NCBI RefSeq assembly: GCF_947179165.1
Contig: NC_077242.1
Span: 42,711,097-42,775,096 of the forward strand
Direction of reading: 5' to 3'
Length of the DNA: 64,000 bases
Source: Solanum dulcamara
Lineage: Eukaryota; Streptophyta; Magnoliopsida; Solanales; Solanaceae
Shown: in pieces, positions 36,372-46,938 of the stretch
How the letters are laid out: each line of letters opens with the position of its first letter
How positions within the stretch are numbered: the stretch's first letter is position 1
The notes under the pieces: generated by a model
The model's input: the letters and a program-made list of their open reading frames with translations, nothing else
Told to the model about the DNA's origin: nothing
Database searches by the model: none
Program-made: the position numbers and the translations under genes

Positions 36372-38612
36372 TGTCACGACCCAACTCTGTAGGCCGTAAC
36401 TGGTGCCCGAGTTGGGAACCCATACATACCCTTAGCCCCACTTAGCATGTTAGTCAAATAAACAAAAATACAAATCAAAAAAGGGTCGCTAGAGAGCGCA
36501 TGAGAACATATATAGCACAAGAGGGCCAATAAGGCCATCACGGAACACAAAGCCCAACACATATATAAATAACCCACATCACAAGTCTACAGACCTCTAC
36601 AGAATGAAAGCCTAGTCATATGATAGGACAAGGCCCCGTCGTACCCTTAACCAACATGTACAAATGTACAACAAAAAAGTTAGTACCAAAATAGTGCTCC
36701 AGACAAAGAAGCACTGCCAACCAACAGGGTGGATTTCCTAAGCGAGAGGATTAGCAAATCGAGCGTCTGTACCTGCGGGCATGTAATGCAGCCCCCGATG
36801 AAAGAGGGTTAGTATGGAAAATGTACCGAATATATAAAGTAAGGACTATAATAAATAAAGTCATCACCAGAGCAGAACGTGCAAAACAAAGGCGAAATAT
36901 CCAGAAATATCAAAATGTTTTTACAACCCCTGATAAAGCAAGAGGAAAAACACATGCCATATCCGGCCCCATTACGGGACTCGATGAACAAAACATAGTT
37001 GCCACCTCATCATTGGGACCATAACACAACATACATTTAGAGTAGGGACTATCTTCGTAATAAATCAGATCATATCAAATGGCTATATCACATCATATCA
37101 TATCATACGTGTACATGGCATAGCATAACTTCACAAACCCATATATAGGGAATACCTGCCCCCTCACATCAAGACACGACGAACAATGCAGAGAGGTACG
37201 CACGATAACAAACTTAGCTCGGGCTCATTAAAGGAATCATTGAGGCATCCACGAGTGGAGTAGTGAGAAACTATATGCAATTTAAATCATATTTGAGACT
37301 CGATGGAATAATCAAAATGAGCTATCATTCAATATCAAGAAAAGAGTCATATCAAGTACCTTTTGAAATTCACTAGGGATTATATCAAAATAGAATTTCT
37401 AAAATCATATACTTGTAACAAAGCGTAATAAAATATCTTTTGGAAATCAAGAAATTGGCCATTCTAGTGCCTCTAGGAATAGGAACTTCCTCGGAATCAT
37501 ATAAAAGTCATATACTTAATTCATAAAAATCATTCCAAAAAGGAAGATTAGTTTTATATACTTTTGTCAAAACATGCTAAGAGAAAGAATAATCTTTACA
37601 TACTTATGCCAAAGACATGCCAAAAGAAGGAGCGGTTAGCTTTACATACCTCTTATAGATTACTCTTAACACGTTCGTCTCATCTTCTCTTGAACCTATT
37701 TAACATGAAAGTAATACTATGTTTAATGACCTTTCACTTTCCAATTCAAACTCTACAACCAAATCTCCAAAGAGGTCATTTCCTTATCCGTTTCCCTCGA
37801 CGAGTTCATTACTAGTTTCTAAGTTACCGAAAATCGGGCAGCATCTTCCCTATAACTTCAACATCCCCGAGATTTCAAATCGGCCACCATATTAACAACA
37901 AAAACCAATATCATATATACAATTGAACCACCTCAATATTACACAATATAACTCCAAACAACTATCTCAAAATTTACGATATCAAAATAGAGTTTTTAAC
38001 CTTTATTTAAAAAAATCTTTAACCATACCAAATGGAGGGTCGTATGGCTGCAAACATCAGCATCCACACTCTTTTTAAAACATTTTTAATTCCTTCAACA
38101 CGCAAACCAACTAGCTGCACCCACAACACCACAACGAAAATCCACTACTCGACTTTGATTTAGCTATAACCACTTCAATTTTGTTTGTTTCTAACGTCAA
38201 GCGTGCTAATGAAATTTTTCCACTTACAAACTCATTCAAGAAATGTAATATACCTCATAACATCATCATAAACTCCTGTTCTAAAGGGAAAACTTTACCT
38301 TACCCGAAACTCGCCAAAACTTGCTGAAACTCGCCTTGGAATTTTCTTTAGCGCAGCTGAAACTTTGGGGCTGTTTGTTAACGTTTTGGAGCTGCTACAA
38401 ACAATAAATTTTACATTACCAAGACCTTAATAAGATCATGGTATACCCTAGATAATTGATTCACACAATGAAATCAGAGACTTATCCTTTTTTTCTCTCT
38501 AAAACTGTGGCCTTCTCTCTCTGCCTCTCTAGTTTCATGTCTTGTTTCTTTCTCTAGAACTTTGTAGAAAGAATGGTTGTTTTGATAAGAATGATAATAA
38601 AACACACACAAA

Positions 38613-38613
38613 C

Positions 38614-38653
<40 letters not shown>

Positions 38654-38654
38654 G
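38613..38654 (+). repeat. Compound (TA)n(GA)n microsatellite
   Basis: A TA run (38,613-38,633) is followed by a GA run (38,634-38,653) in LTR I, at the place where related LTRs have the TATATATATG element upstream of transcription. Expansion here may have altered promoter spacing. Confidence 0.9.
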
Positions 38655-39069
38655 ACACCTTAGGGGTGACACATGTCAACCCCTAAGTGGTGATACATGT
38701 CAAGCCCTAAGTGGTAACACGTGTCAAGCCCTCATTGGGCCAAAACATCCCTTCCACCAATCATGGGATACCATGTAGCATGTGGGGGCCCACCCCCTTT
38801 TCTCCAACTGCTGCCACATGGCACTCCCAGCTGCTTCCATGAGGCACTCTCCCATGCTTCCACGTGGCACTTTCTTTTCCCCCTCGTGGGTTTATAATCT
38901 CATCTTCTTTTATGAATCTATGTAATCCTTGCTACATAAGCTTGGTACTTACTCAAGTAGCTTAAGTATGTAAGATTTCCAAGTTGGTAGCTTACGTAAG
39001 TAAGTCGAGTCCTACGACTCATTACATGACCTCCAACTCCTCTTTTTTTTTGAAATTCTAATTTTGCCC

Positions 39070-39190
39070 GTGGCCTTTTTTAATATTTCCACATCCAAAA
39101 TTTCATAACCAACTTATGTGAAATTTACATTTTTCCCTTAACCTTTTCTAGTATTTCCACATCCAAATTTTTCATAACCAACTTATGTAT
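39070..39190. repeat. Imperfect direct duplication in LTR I
   Basis: TATTTCCACATCCAAAA and TTTCATAACCAACTTATGT occur at about 39,084-39,118 and again at about 39,152-39,188, a period of about 69 bp. Equivalent sequence is absent from LTRs B, C, D and L. Confidence 0.7.
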
Positions 39191-39274
39191 CAAACAAGAT
39201 CAAAACATAGCATTATCCTTAACTTGTTACAATTATCCCAAAATGTCCAAATGTGCAAAATACAGGTTATAACA

Positions 39275-39290
39275 TCATTCCCCTCTTTAG
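39275..39290 (-). other. Polypurine tract of element I
   Basis: Plus-strand TCATTCCCCTCTTTAG is, on the minus strand, CTAAAGAGGGGAATGA directly before the LTR start. The conserved ACATTCGAGGACAAATTCTC box follows to its right (39,293-39,312). Confidence 0.75.
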
Positions 39291-39312
39291 AGAATTTGTC
39301 CTCGAATGTGAA

Positions 39313-39480
39313 CTAAAACCTTTCTCTGGATCTTATACCAATTATATGGAGACTTTCTCTGTGCCATTGCCATAACATATACTTTCATCGAGCAATCAAT
39401 ATCAGATTTCCAGAGGTTAGAATTACTTGTAGGTGTAGGGAATAGGTACGGATACTTGTGTTTCATTTCCTCTTTCACTT
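39313..39480 (-). pseudogene. Element I polyprotein C-terminus
   Basis: On the minus strand the frame reads ..EEMKHKYPYLFPTPTSNSN, the terminal motif of chromovirus polyproteins, followed by a short noncoding tail to the polypurine tract. Upstream the coding sequence is replaced by 5S rRNA-derived sequence at the point where related copies read ..GMTWEIE.. (compare 26,835-26,850 in D). Confidence 0.75.
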
Positions 39481-39579
39481 CCTAGGGGGTCACCCATTCT
39501 AGTACTACTCTCGCTCAAGCACACTTAACTTTGGAGTTCTGATGGGATCGGGTGCATTAGTGCTGGTATGATCGCATCC
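39481..39579 (-). pseudogene. 5S rRNA-derived segment inside element I
   Basis: The minus strand starts GGATGCGATCATACCAGCAC at 39,579 and continues through ACTAATGCACC, GATCCCATCAGAACTCC, AAGTTAAGTGTGCTTGAG, GCGAGAGTAGTACTAG and AATGGGTGACCCCCTAGGAAG. This is plant 5S rRNA from its exact 5' end to about base 100, with only a handful of substitutions. The last 20 bases of 5S are missing. The sequence passes instead into polyprotein coding at the shared stretch TGACC..CTNGGAAGT. Orientation is the same as the host element. It is closer to functional 5S than the copy in C, but it is a single truncated copy and not an rRNA gene. Confidence 0.9.
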
Positions 39580-40955
39580 ATCCCTTAAGGTCTCCACAAT
39601 TGTTCCTTACACGGTCTTAGATACCGCGACTCCTATCTGTTTATTGCTGGCCTCGAGATCCATCAATCCCTTATGGGATCTCGTTTGAAGTTTAAGCATT
39701 CCTATTTACATATGATAGCGTCAGTTGATTTTCTCTTATGCTTGTATTTCTATTGTCCACTTCCCCCCCCCTCTTTTAGGGTGTACCCATGTCATCCTCT
39801 ATTTATTTTAATCTATTCATGCGCAAATGATTCTATTCCAACATATTGAACATGCTGCACCAAGTCTACACCCCATGTCAGATAATCTATACTTTAGGTT
39901 GCCCTTATAAGAAACCCTAGTACAACTATGGGGTGCTTAAAATTCTTGATAAATAGTACACAATCTAGTCCATGTATTGGTACTCGAGTCATATGATTAA
40001 TGTAGTAGTTTAGCCGAAGCCACATTTTATTCATCCCAGGCAATAAGTTCCTAGTGCTTATAATCATGTCTGATTCTCCATTCGGGGCACTTATACTCTG
40101 ATGACACGTGTTTCATGTTTTGTTATCACCTCTTTTTTTTCCAAAGGATACCATTTGTTCTTTTAATAATTTCACAATGCCTAAGTTGTTTTGCAATTAT
40201 CCATTCCCTATCCTCGAGGGATCCCACTATTTACAAAGTGGAGGTACATATACACTATACCCCTTTCTACTTCATGAGCTTTCATCCTTATTGTGTACCC
40301 GATGCTAACTCCTAATCTTACTCACAATCACATTCTTTAGTTACTTTTTTACTAGGCTCTACATACTTGCATGATGATCCTCATTATATTTATAGTATAT
40401 TCTTCTCATGGACAATCTCAGAGGGTAATATTTCTTAACTTTTATTCAAGATCCATACCCTGGGCTAATTCTACCTAGTGGAGCAAGCGTACTTAACCCC
40501 TTATCCTTCCTCATCATTCTCACCCTTAATACCTCGCAGGCTGTCTTAAGACATTCATATCCATCACAATTCTTCTCACCATATCAGTATTGACCTTCTA
40601 CTTGCCACCAATATCGCAATTAACTTATTTCCGAAAGTCAGTTGTACTCCTAGTTTAGGCGGATCTTATCATTACTGTGAATACGATTTCTCAAGATATA
40701 TTACAACCTTATATCTCATTCTCTTTCTATTTCCAAAAAAATTTCGATAGAGTTTCCTCTATATTCCTTAATATCCAAAACCTACATTCAAGAAATACCA
40801 ACAATGCCTCACAGGACCAATACATATATATTCATATCACAGCCTCATAGGGCACCCAATATTAACAACAGTATAAAATGATGGACTTATCTCATATGTC
40901 CAACTCGAACTGCACCCGTTACACTTTCCTATCTACTTTTCCTTTCAATTAACGA
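39580..40955 (-). other. Element I noncoding internal region (LARD-type)
   Basis: Minus-strand equivalent of the conserved noncoding module of B and C. It includes ACGTGTCATCAGAGTATAAG (about 40,087-40,108), the AATATAGAGGAAACTCT segment (about 40,750-40,765), the acceptor-like TTGAATGTAG (about 40,783) and the altered donor GAGATAAGT (about 40,888). It joins RT coding of element F near 40,955. No ORF of note. Confidence 0.6.
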
Positions 40956-42351
40956 TGATCACAAACATATCCAAATACTACCTAAACACCCTGTTCATCA
41001 AATCCATAAAAGCTGCAGGAGAGATTTGTTAGTCCAAAAAATATAACCAAAAATTCAAAATGATCATACCGAGTTCAAAAGGCTATATTTAGAATGTCAC
41101 ACTCCCTCTCTCAAAGTTGATGACAACCCGATCGGTGGTCATTCTTTGAAAAGTAGCTTGTCGTTTGAAGTTAATCAAACAAGTCATCAATCCTTGGAAT
41201 ACGATACTTATTCTTCACAGTGACTTTATTAAATTGCTGGTAATTTATACACATTCGGAGTGATCCATCTTTCTTTTTATAAAACTATACGGGAGTACCC
41301 CAAGGTGAAATGTTTGGTCGTATAAAACCCTTATCCAAAAAATACTTCAATTATTTTTTCAACTCCTTAAGTTTCACCGGAGCCATATGGTAAGGAGGAA
41401 TAGAGATAGGTTGCATAACGGGTAGGAGATCAATACCGTTCTATTTTATTTTTGGGAGGAATGCCTAGCAGATCTTCAAGGAAAACATCCAAAAATTTAT
41501 TTACAACATCCCTAACTCATACTAAGTGATAGATACAGCCTTTAGAAATTATTTTTCGGGCCATAAGACATGAAATGAATCGACCTTTAACCACCGAATC
41601 ATTATCCTTCCACTCAAGAGTAGGCTCATTAGGAAACTGAAACTTAATCACTCGGGTTCTACAACACATAAATGCATAATAGGCATGTAATAAATCCATA
41701 TTGATAATAATGTCAAAATAGGTCATGTCAAGTTCAACAAGATCACAAAGGATAATTTTATGCAAAACCGACACCGAATACTTTCTATAGACTCTTTTAT
41801 CCATAACTGACTCACCTACAAGAGTATGGAGGGAAAAAGGCTCTAGCAACACTTCTGGGCACACACCAAACCTCATATCCAGATAAGGAGTAACAAAAAA
41901 AAAATTGCACCCAGATAAAGCAAAGCATAAACATCATTGTGAAAAACCCATAACATATCGGTAACAACATCGGGAGTCTTCTCCACCTCCTGCCTATTAT
42001 GAAGAGCATAAAATTATTTGTTGCATTGACCACCCTTAGGTTGAACTTGGCCTCCTTTAGCAACCTGGTCTTGAGGACGACCTTCTTTACCCTTGTTGGT
42101 AACATGAGGACATTAGGATTTCCTATGTCCCATTTTGCTAGATCAGAAGCAAACACCCGCTCCAATAAAACATCTCCCTCCATGACTCTTCTCGTATTTT
42201 GCATATTTGGGGAACGAAGGCCTAGTTACATTCACACCTTATTCTTGAACCTTAGGGTATGTCACTCTATCATTCACAAACTTCTTTCCCCAACTTTGGC
42301 CTATTTGATAATGGTCATTGCCACCACCGGACTTCGCATTCGAGAACCCAC
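40956..42351 (-). pseudogene. Element F: gag end, protease-like and RT N-terminal half
   Basis: Minus-strand chromovirus gag-pol piece. In order: WGKKFVNDRVTYPKVQE-type gag tail (about 42,240-42,300), DVVTDMLWVFHNDVYAL then LYLGAIFF where the protease DPGA motif is expected (catalytic Asp lost), VWCVPRS.., GESVMDKRVYRKYSVSVLHK, DLVELDMTYFDIIINMDLLH and CRTRVIKFQFPNEPTLEWK. The last four lie in a 119-codon open stretch, 41,517-41,876. Then comes the RT entry: [45 protein letters not shown], a YFSK.D.RSGCHQL segment, FFGLTN..AAFMDLMNRVF and YLDMFVII at about 40,956-41,060. Stops and frameshifts are many. The gag side is cut by solo LTR L. The RT side runs into element I. Confidence 0.85.
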
Positions 42352-45300
42352 TGTCACGACCCAACCCCGTAGGCTGTGACTAGGGTCCGACCTAGACCCC
42401 TATATACATAATTGTCAAATATAAGAACTATACACATGAACCCAGTGGGTGATAAAATATTCATACACGTGTGGCCTCTTTCATTTGTATCATGCCATGA
42501 AAGGGAAAGCCAGCCGATAAGGCTGCCACCACATAACAGCTTTTACAACATATCGCATAGGAATAACCGAAATAAACTCCTAAACAACCCACACACATAT
42601 GTCTACAGACCTCTAAGAATAGGAACGACAACATATGGTGGGACAGGGCCCCGTCGTACCCCTGTATAAATAAATATATACATCGCGGGACCAGTACCCA
42701 AAAGCTAGGCTCCGAAATAGTGGAGCACTTCCAACATAACTGAGCAGAAATCCTACGCTGGCGGATCTACGAAATGAACATCTGTACCTACGAGCATGAA
42801 ACGCAGCCCCCTAAAAGAAGGAGGGTCAGTACGATATATGTACTGAGTATATAAACATACATAACTGGGATAACAACTAAAACAGGGATGCAAGAAACCA
42901 AGTATAGCATTTAATAGGGTACTGTACCTGCATCTCATAAAATAAAGTCATGTATACCATTATCACGTATCGTATCCGGCCCGCTCGGGGACTCGGTGTT
43001 ACAACACATCATCTATCCTGATAGGCATATGCATATTGTTAGCACTATGGAACAAATATACAGTAAGCACATGCCGAGAAACGACGGCCCGATCCATATG
43101 TCTCATGATAATGTCGAGGTACGAAGGCCCGATCCATATATTACATGATAATACCGAGGTACGATGGCCCGATCCGTATAATGCATAATAATGCCGAGGT
43201 ACGATGGCCTGATCTGTATAATGCATAATAATGCCAAGGTGCGATGGCCCAATCCGTATAATGCATAATCTATCGTGGAACGTACGACCTGATCCTTACA
43301 TAGCAAAATGTGTCGAGGTACGTTCGACCCGATCCATATATATAGCATAATGCATATACATGCACACAAAACTTTATAACATATCAAACATCCCTTAGAT
43401 ATCACCATACCGTATGTTCAAGGGCCCCTAGGTATAGGAGCTTACACATCCCAACACTATTCAACCTATAGAAGGCTTAAGGGTCGTAATTCAACTACTG
43501 CAAGGTCCTTATCATTCAAAAGTGGGTACAAGTCATGAGTTACATATAGAATCTATAAATGGGGCTATATCCAAATCCATGTCCTATAGAACCTTTAGTC
43601 TAGTCTTTCTCGAAGCAGGAAAAGACAAGCTTTACATGCACCACTTCCTATCACATGGAAGACTTGAAAAGTAATAACTTAACTTGTTACAAGCGTTCTA
43701 ATCAGTAGGAAGTGAACAAGTCTTTACTCACCCTCAGAGTTTTAAGAGTCGAATAACTTCAAACTTCATATACGCAATACTTACATCTAAGTCATTCCAA
43801 AAGAGAGGAAGAATAACATTACATACACTACTTCTCAACATATAGAAGACTTGATGAATGGAAGCTTAACTACTTTAAGAGTCTTAACATTCAACAGTGA
43901 ACACGAATTAGGAATCATGAATCACGTTCAGATCTCATGAATAGAGTTACACCAAGCTTCATACACATATCACTTGTCATAAAGAAATAACACATGCCCA
44001 AAAGAAATAACAACTAGGCTTTACATATTTATACCAAAAAATGCCAAAAGAAGGAGTAGCTTTACATACTTATGCCGAAAACATGCCAAAAGAAAGCTTC
44101 ACATACCTCTGGTCGACTGCTTTTAGCCCGGCTTGTCCCATCGTCCTATGTACCTATTTATCATGAAAGAAATACAAGTATCAACAACCTTATTCTTTTC
44201 ATCACCTTAGGTTACACACGAATATTTATAGAACTCATCTCCTTGCTCGCCTTCTCGACTAGTTCCCTAACTAGTTAAAGAGTTAACGAAAATTGGGCAG
44301 CATTTCCCCTATAATGTGCCCTATCCGAATTTCCAATTAGGTCCCTAAGACCTATAGCCAAACAACAACAACAACCTTCAGCAATTCACACCAACAATAT
44401 ACAACATAAACTCCAAACGACTTATTCACAAATATGGTAGCACAATAGGGCGTCTAGCCTTTATTTTGTAATGCCTTTCATTATACGCAATGAGGGGTCG
44501 TGTGGATTCAACCAACAGCACCCTAACCCACATTAGAAAATATTTAGGCCCTGCAACAACACATCACACCCCTGCAGCAGCACCTCACACGAACAACACT
44601 ATCCTTCAACGACAATTTAACTATAGCAATTCCAATTTAGTTTATTTCGATCGTCGAGCATTTCTATGACATTCTTAAACTTCCAGCAGCCTAAAAGGGG
44701 AGTAATACACCATATAACAACACCATAAACTTCAATTTAAAAGGAAAGTCCTTACCTTACGTTAAACTGGTCAAACTCGCCAAAACCTATCAAAACACGA
44801 AATCTGGGCAGCCCACTGTCTTATATTGTCGCTTAGTTTCGGAGGGGTAATTGAGGAAAACAAGATTTGTGGCCTCAATTAAAGTTATAGACATGTGTAT
44901 CAAGGTCGCAAAAAATTTTGAATTACCCCTACATAAATTTTGTACGAAAATATATGCCCAAAATACTCACAGCTGTCCGTGTAGAATTTTCAAAACAAAA
45001 TCTGGGCAGTACCTCCGCTACACTTCATCACCCTTGTTCGCAAAGCTAAAAGCAAAACTGGATTTTTGAGGCTAAATAAAAGTTGTAGACCTATGAAATA
45101 CCTTTCCAAAACATCTTGAATCACTCGAGACAAAGCTTTACACAAGGAGTTATACTAGTATTACTAACATCAGTCCTATTCAAAAACGGGTTTATTGACA
45201 AAAACGAGAAGCTCCTCGAAACCCCAACTATAAATTTTATGTTGTTAAACCCCTCTATATCAACGTAGGATACCTTAAATAATTAATTCACGGATCGAAA

Positions 45301-45936
45301 ATGGAGGCCTTACCTTATTTTTGTGGTTGCCGTGACTCTCTCTTCTCTCCCTCAAGCTTTCTCCAATTTTCCTTAAGTGTAAATGCTGAAAAATGAATCC
45401 CTTAGTCATAATTTCAGCATATATATCCAAATTTTGGAGGTGACACGTGGCATCCCCTAGGGGTGACATGTGGCATCCCCCTAGGGTGCCACCTCATCCA
45501 TTCATCCAACCCAATTCCGCCACGTGGCAGCATGGGACCCACCTAGGTGTGTCACCTACTTGCTTGTCACCTACTTGCTTGTCACCTGCTTGCTTCGCTT
45601 TCGTAAGTTCGAAAACTAGTTTTTTTTGCTCCCTTTCGTAGGTTCATGATCTCAACTTATTTTAAGTTCGACGTGTACTCAAGTAGCGTAGTTATGTAAG
45701 ACGTCCAAGTCACTAGCTTACACGAGTCAATCGAGTCCTACGACTCATTTCTCGGCCTCCAACTCCTATCGAATTTTTATAACCTTATTTCCAATCTTTC
45801 TTATTATGAAGCATTTCGTTCTCCTTTCATTGGAGTTATTTGATAGCATTATAAACTATCCGACTCATATAAAAAATTTTAAAAAACTTCAGAAGCTTAA
45901 GAAGCATTCTAATGTACCAAAGTATGGGGTGTAACA
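42352..45936 (-). mobile_element. Solo LTR L (3585 bp, minus strand)
   Basis: Plus-strand start TGTCACGACCCAACCCCG, end GGGGTGTAACA. It is flanked by perfect CCCAC duplications (42,347-42,351 and 45,937-45,941). No internal region remains, so it is a solo LTR left by recombination between two LTRs. It interrupts the gag gene of F. Minus-strand features: G-boxes CACGTG at 45,444 and 45,521, TATATATG near 45,419-45,427, donor-like AAGGTAAGGCC near 45,308-45,318, repeated CAAGTAGGTGAC at 45,550-45,590, and a 40-bp tandem array at 43,073-43,350. Confidence 0.92.
43073..43350. repeat. Seven-copy 40-bp minisatellite in solo LTR L
   Basis: Units begin at 43,073, 43,113, 43,153, 43,193, 43,233, about 43,273 and about 43,312. 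Each has CCGAGGTACGATGGCCCGAT followed by CCGTATAATGCATAATAATG or a variant. The first five keep an exact 40-bp period. Translations give repetitive peptides that are not genes. The unit is an amplified form of the GAGTCCC..GGGCCGG module found once or a few times in other LTRs. Confidence 0.9.
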
Positions 45937-45941
45937 CCCAC

Positions 45942-46191
45942 CTTCATATCGGGCTCTCTTACAATCTCTCATTCTCATCTATTTGAGTTACTCCCTCTGA
46001 ACTTGCTCGACAAAAGTCATGAGTTTAGATATGTCCATTTCCTTGATAAGCATGGCGGTACAATATTATTTATCAACTAAGTCGGATACCCCTGAAATGA
46101 ATTGACTCATTTTGGCATGTAGGTCAATAACTAATGAAGGAGCATACGTGGAGAGCTTGGTTAATTTGAGGGCATAATTCCTCATTTCCAT
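45942..46191 (-). pseudogene. Element F gag, middle part
   Basis: The minus strand reads MEMRNYALKLTKLSTYAPSL, VIDLHAKMSQFISGVSDLV, then a stop, AMLIKEMDISKLMTFVEQVQ and a basic stretch. This is the conserved EYALKFTQLSRYAP...MSRFVSG-type region of plant chromovirus gag. It joins upstream to 53,267 across element E and downstream to 42,351 across solo LTR L. Two in-frame stops are seen. Confidence 0.85.
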
Positions 46192-46920
46192 TGATAACAC
46201 TAAGAATGGTAATTCAAAACAAACTAGAGTATTACTAAAACAAGTGCATAAGCAAAACTGGAAACTAATTAAAGAAACTAAACAAGAATTAAAAGATATA
46301 GGTTTGACATGGTATAAAAAACAACAAATAGGTTAATAGTTGAACCAAATGCCATTACTTCAAAATGAATCCGGATCTTGACCTCTTCGTGAGTAATACT
46401 AGACAACAAATAGTAAGAGTACCAACCACCTTTTAAAGAATACCAAGAAAAATTCAAAGATATCAAATGAGAAATTGTCTTACTACCTTGAACTATGACT
46501 AGTTAGGTTGAAAGATAAATTGAAAAGCAATTTACCACAAAGGTTCAAAAGAACTCTCAATATATTATACTTTTAAATCTGCCTTTTAAAGTAATAAAGC
46601 TTCCCTTTATATAGTAGTAAGAAGTGGTTGTTGAAGATAAAAAAAAATAATTAAAAATGGCATTCTTTAGAGACCTAAATAGCTGTCGACACACATGATA
46701 CATAATGTCAAAATAAAAGAAAAACATGAGACTTCCTAAAGTCTTATGACCTTCCCATATATATGACTTATGACCTTCCCATATATATGACTTTCTAAAG
46801 TCTTATGACCTTCCCATATATATGACTTCCTAAATTTCCTTATTTGGGATCTTGTCATGGGGCCTTTTGGAATACTTCAAAGCTTCCTTAAATATTGTTG
46901 AGCTTCCGTCGATGCTATCA
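46192..46920 (-). mobile_element. Element E 3' LTR (729 bp)
   Basis: Minus-strand TATA box CTATATAAAG at about 46,605-46,614. Three copies of CTTATGACCTTCCCATATAT lie at 46,744-46,830. Relative to the 5' LTR it lacks the stretch equivalent to about 52,870-53,190 and one copy of a 160-bp duplication. Confidence 0.85.
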
Positions 46921-46938
46921 TTCCCCTTTTCTTTAAGA
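46921..46938 (-). other. Polypurine tract of element E
   Basis: Plus-strand TTCCCCTTTTCTTTAAG is, on the minus strand, CTTAAAGAAAAGGGGAA next to the LTR start TGATAGC. It overlaps the polyprotein terminus ..FLKEKGND. Confidence 0.8.

Larger units (their letters stand above)
36372..39274 (-). mobile_element. Element I 3' LTR (2903 bp, minus strand)
   Basis: Minus-strand start TGTTATAACCTGTATTTTG (at 39,274), end GAGTTGGGTCGTGACA (plus-strand TGTCACGACCCAACTC at 36,372). Its right neighbour is the polypurine tract, so it is a 3' LTR. It is B-like, with G-box ACACGTGTC at about 38,717-38,724 and a TA/GA microsatellite near the expected TATA position. The donor-like site has decayed to GGATAAG (about 38,474). 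The first 230 bp (39,041-39,258) differ from other LTRs and contain a duplicated segment. Confidence 0.8.

Noticed and set aside
39481..39579. Functional 5S rRNA gene
   Set aside because: Single copy, last 20 bases missing, no terminator T-run or tandem spacer, embedded in polyprotein sequence.
43073..43350. Regular 40-bp repeats resembling a CRISPR array
   Set aside because: Units are contiguous with no unique spacers, lie inside a plant LTR, and no cas-like gene is present. It is a minisatellite.
42999..43408. Overlapping minus-strand ORFs with a repeated Tyr/Gly/Arg peptide
   Set aside because: Translations of the 40-bp minisatellite; no start context or homology.
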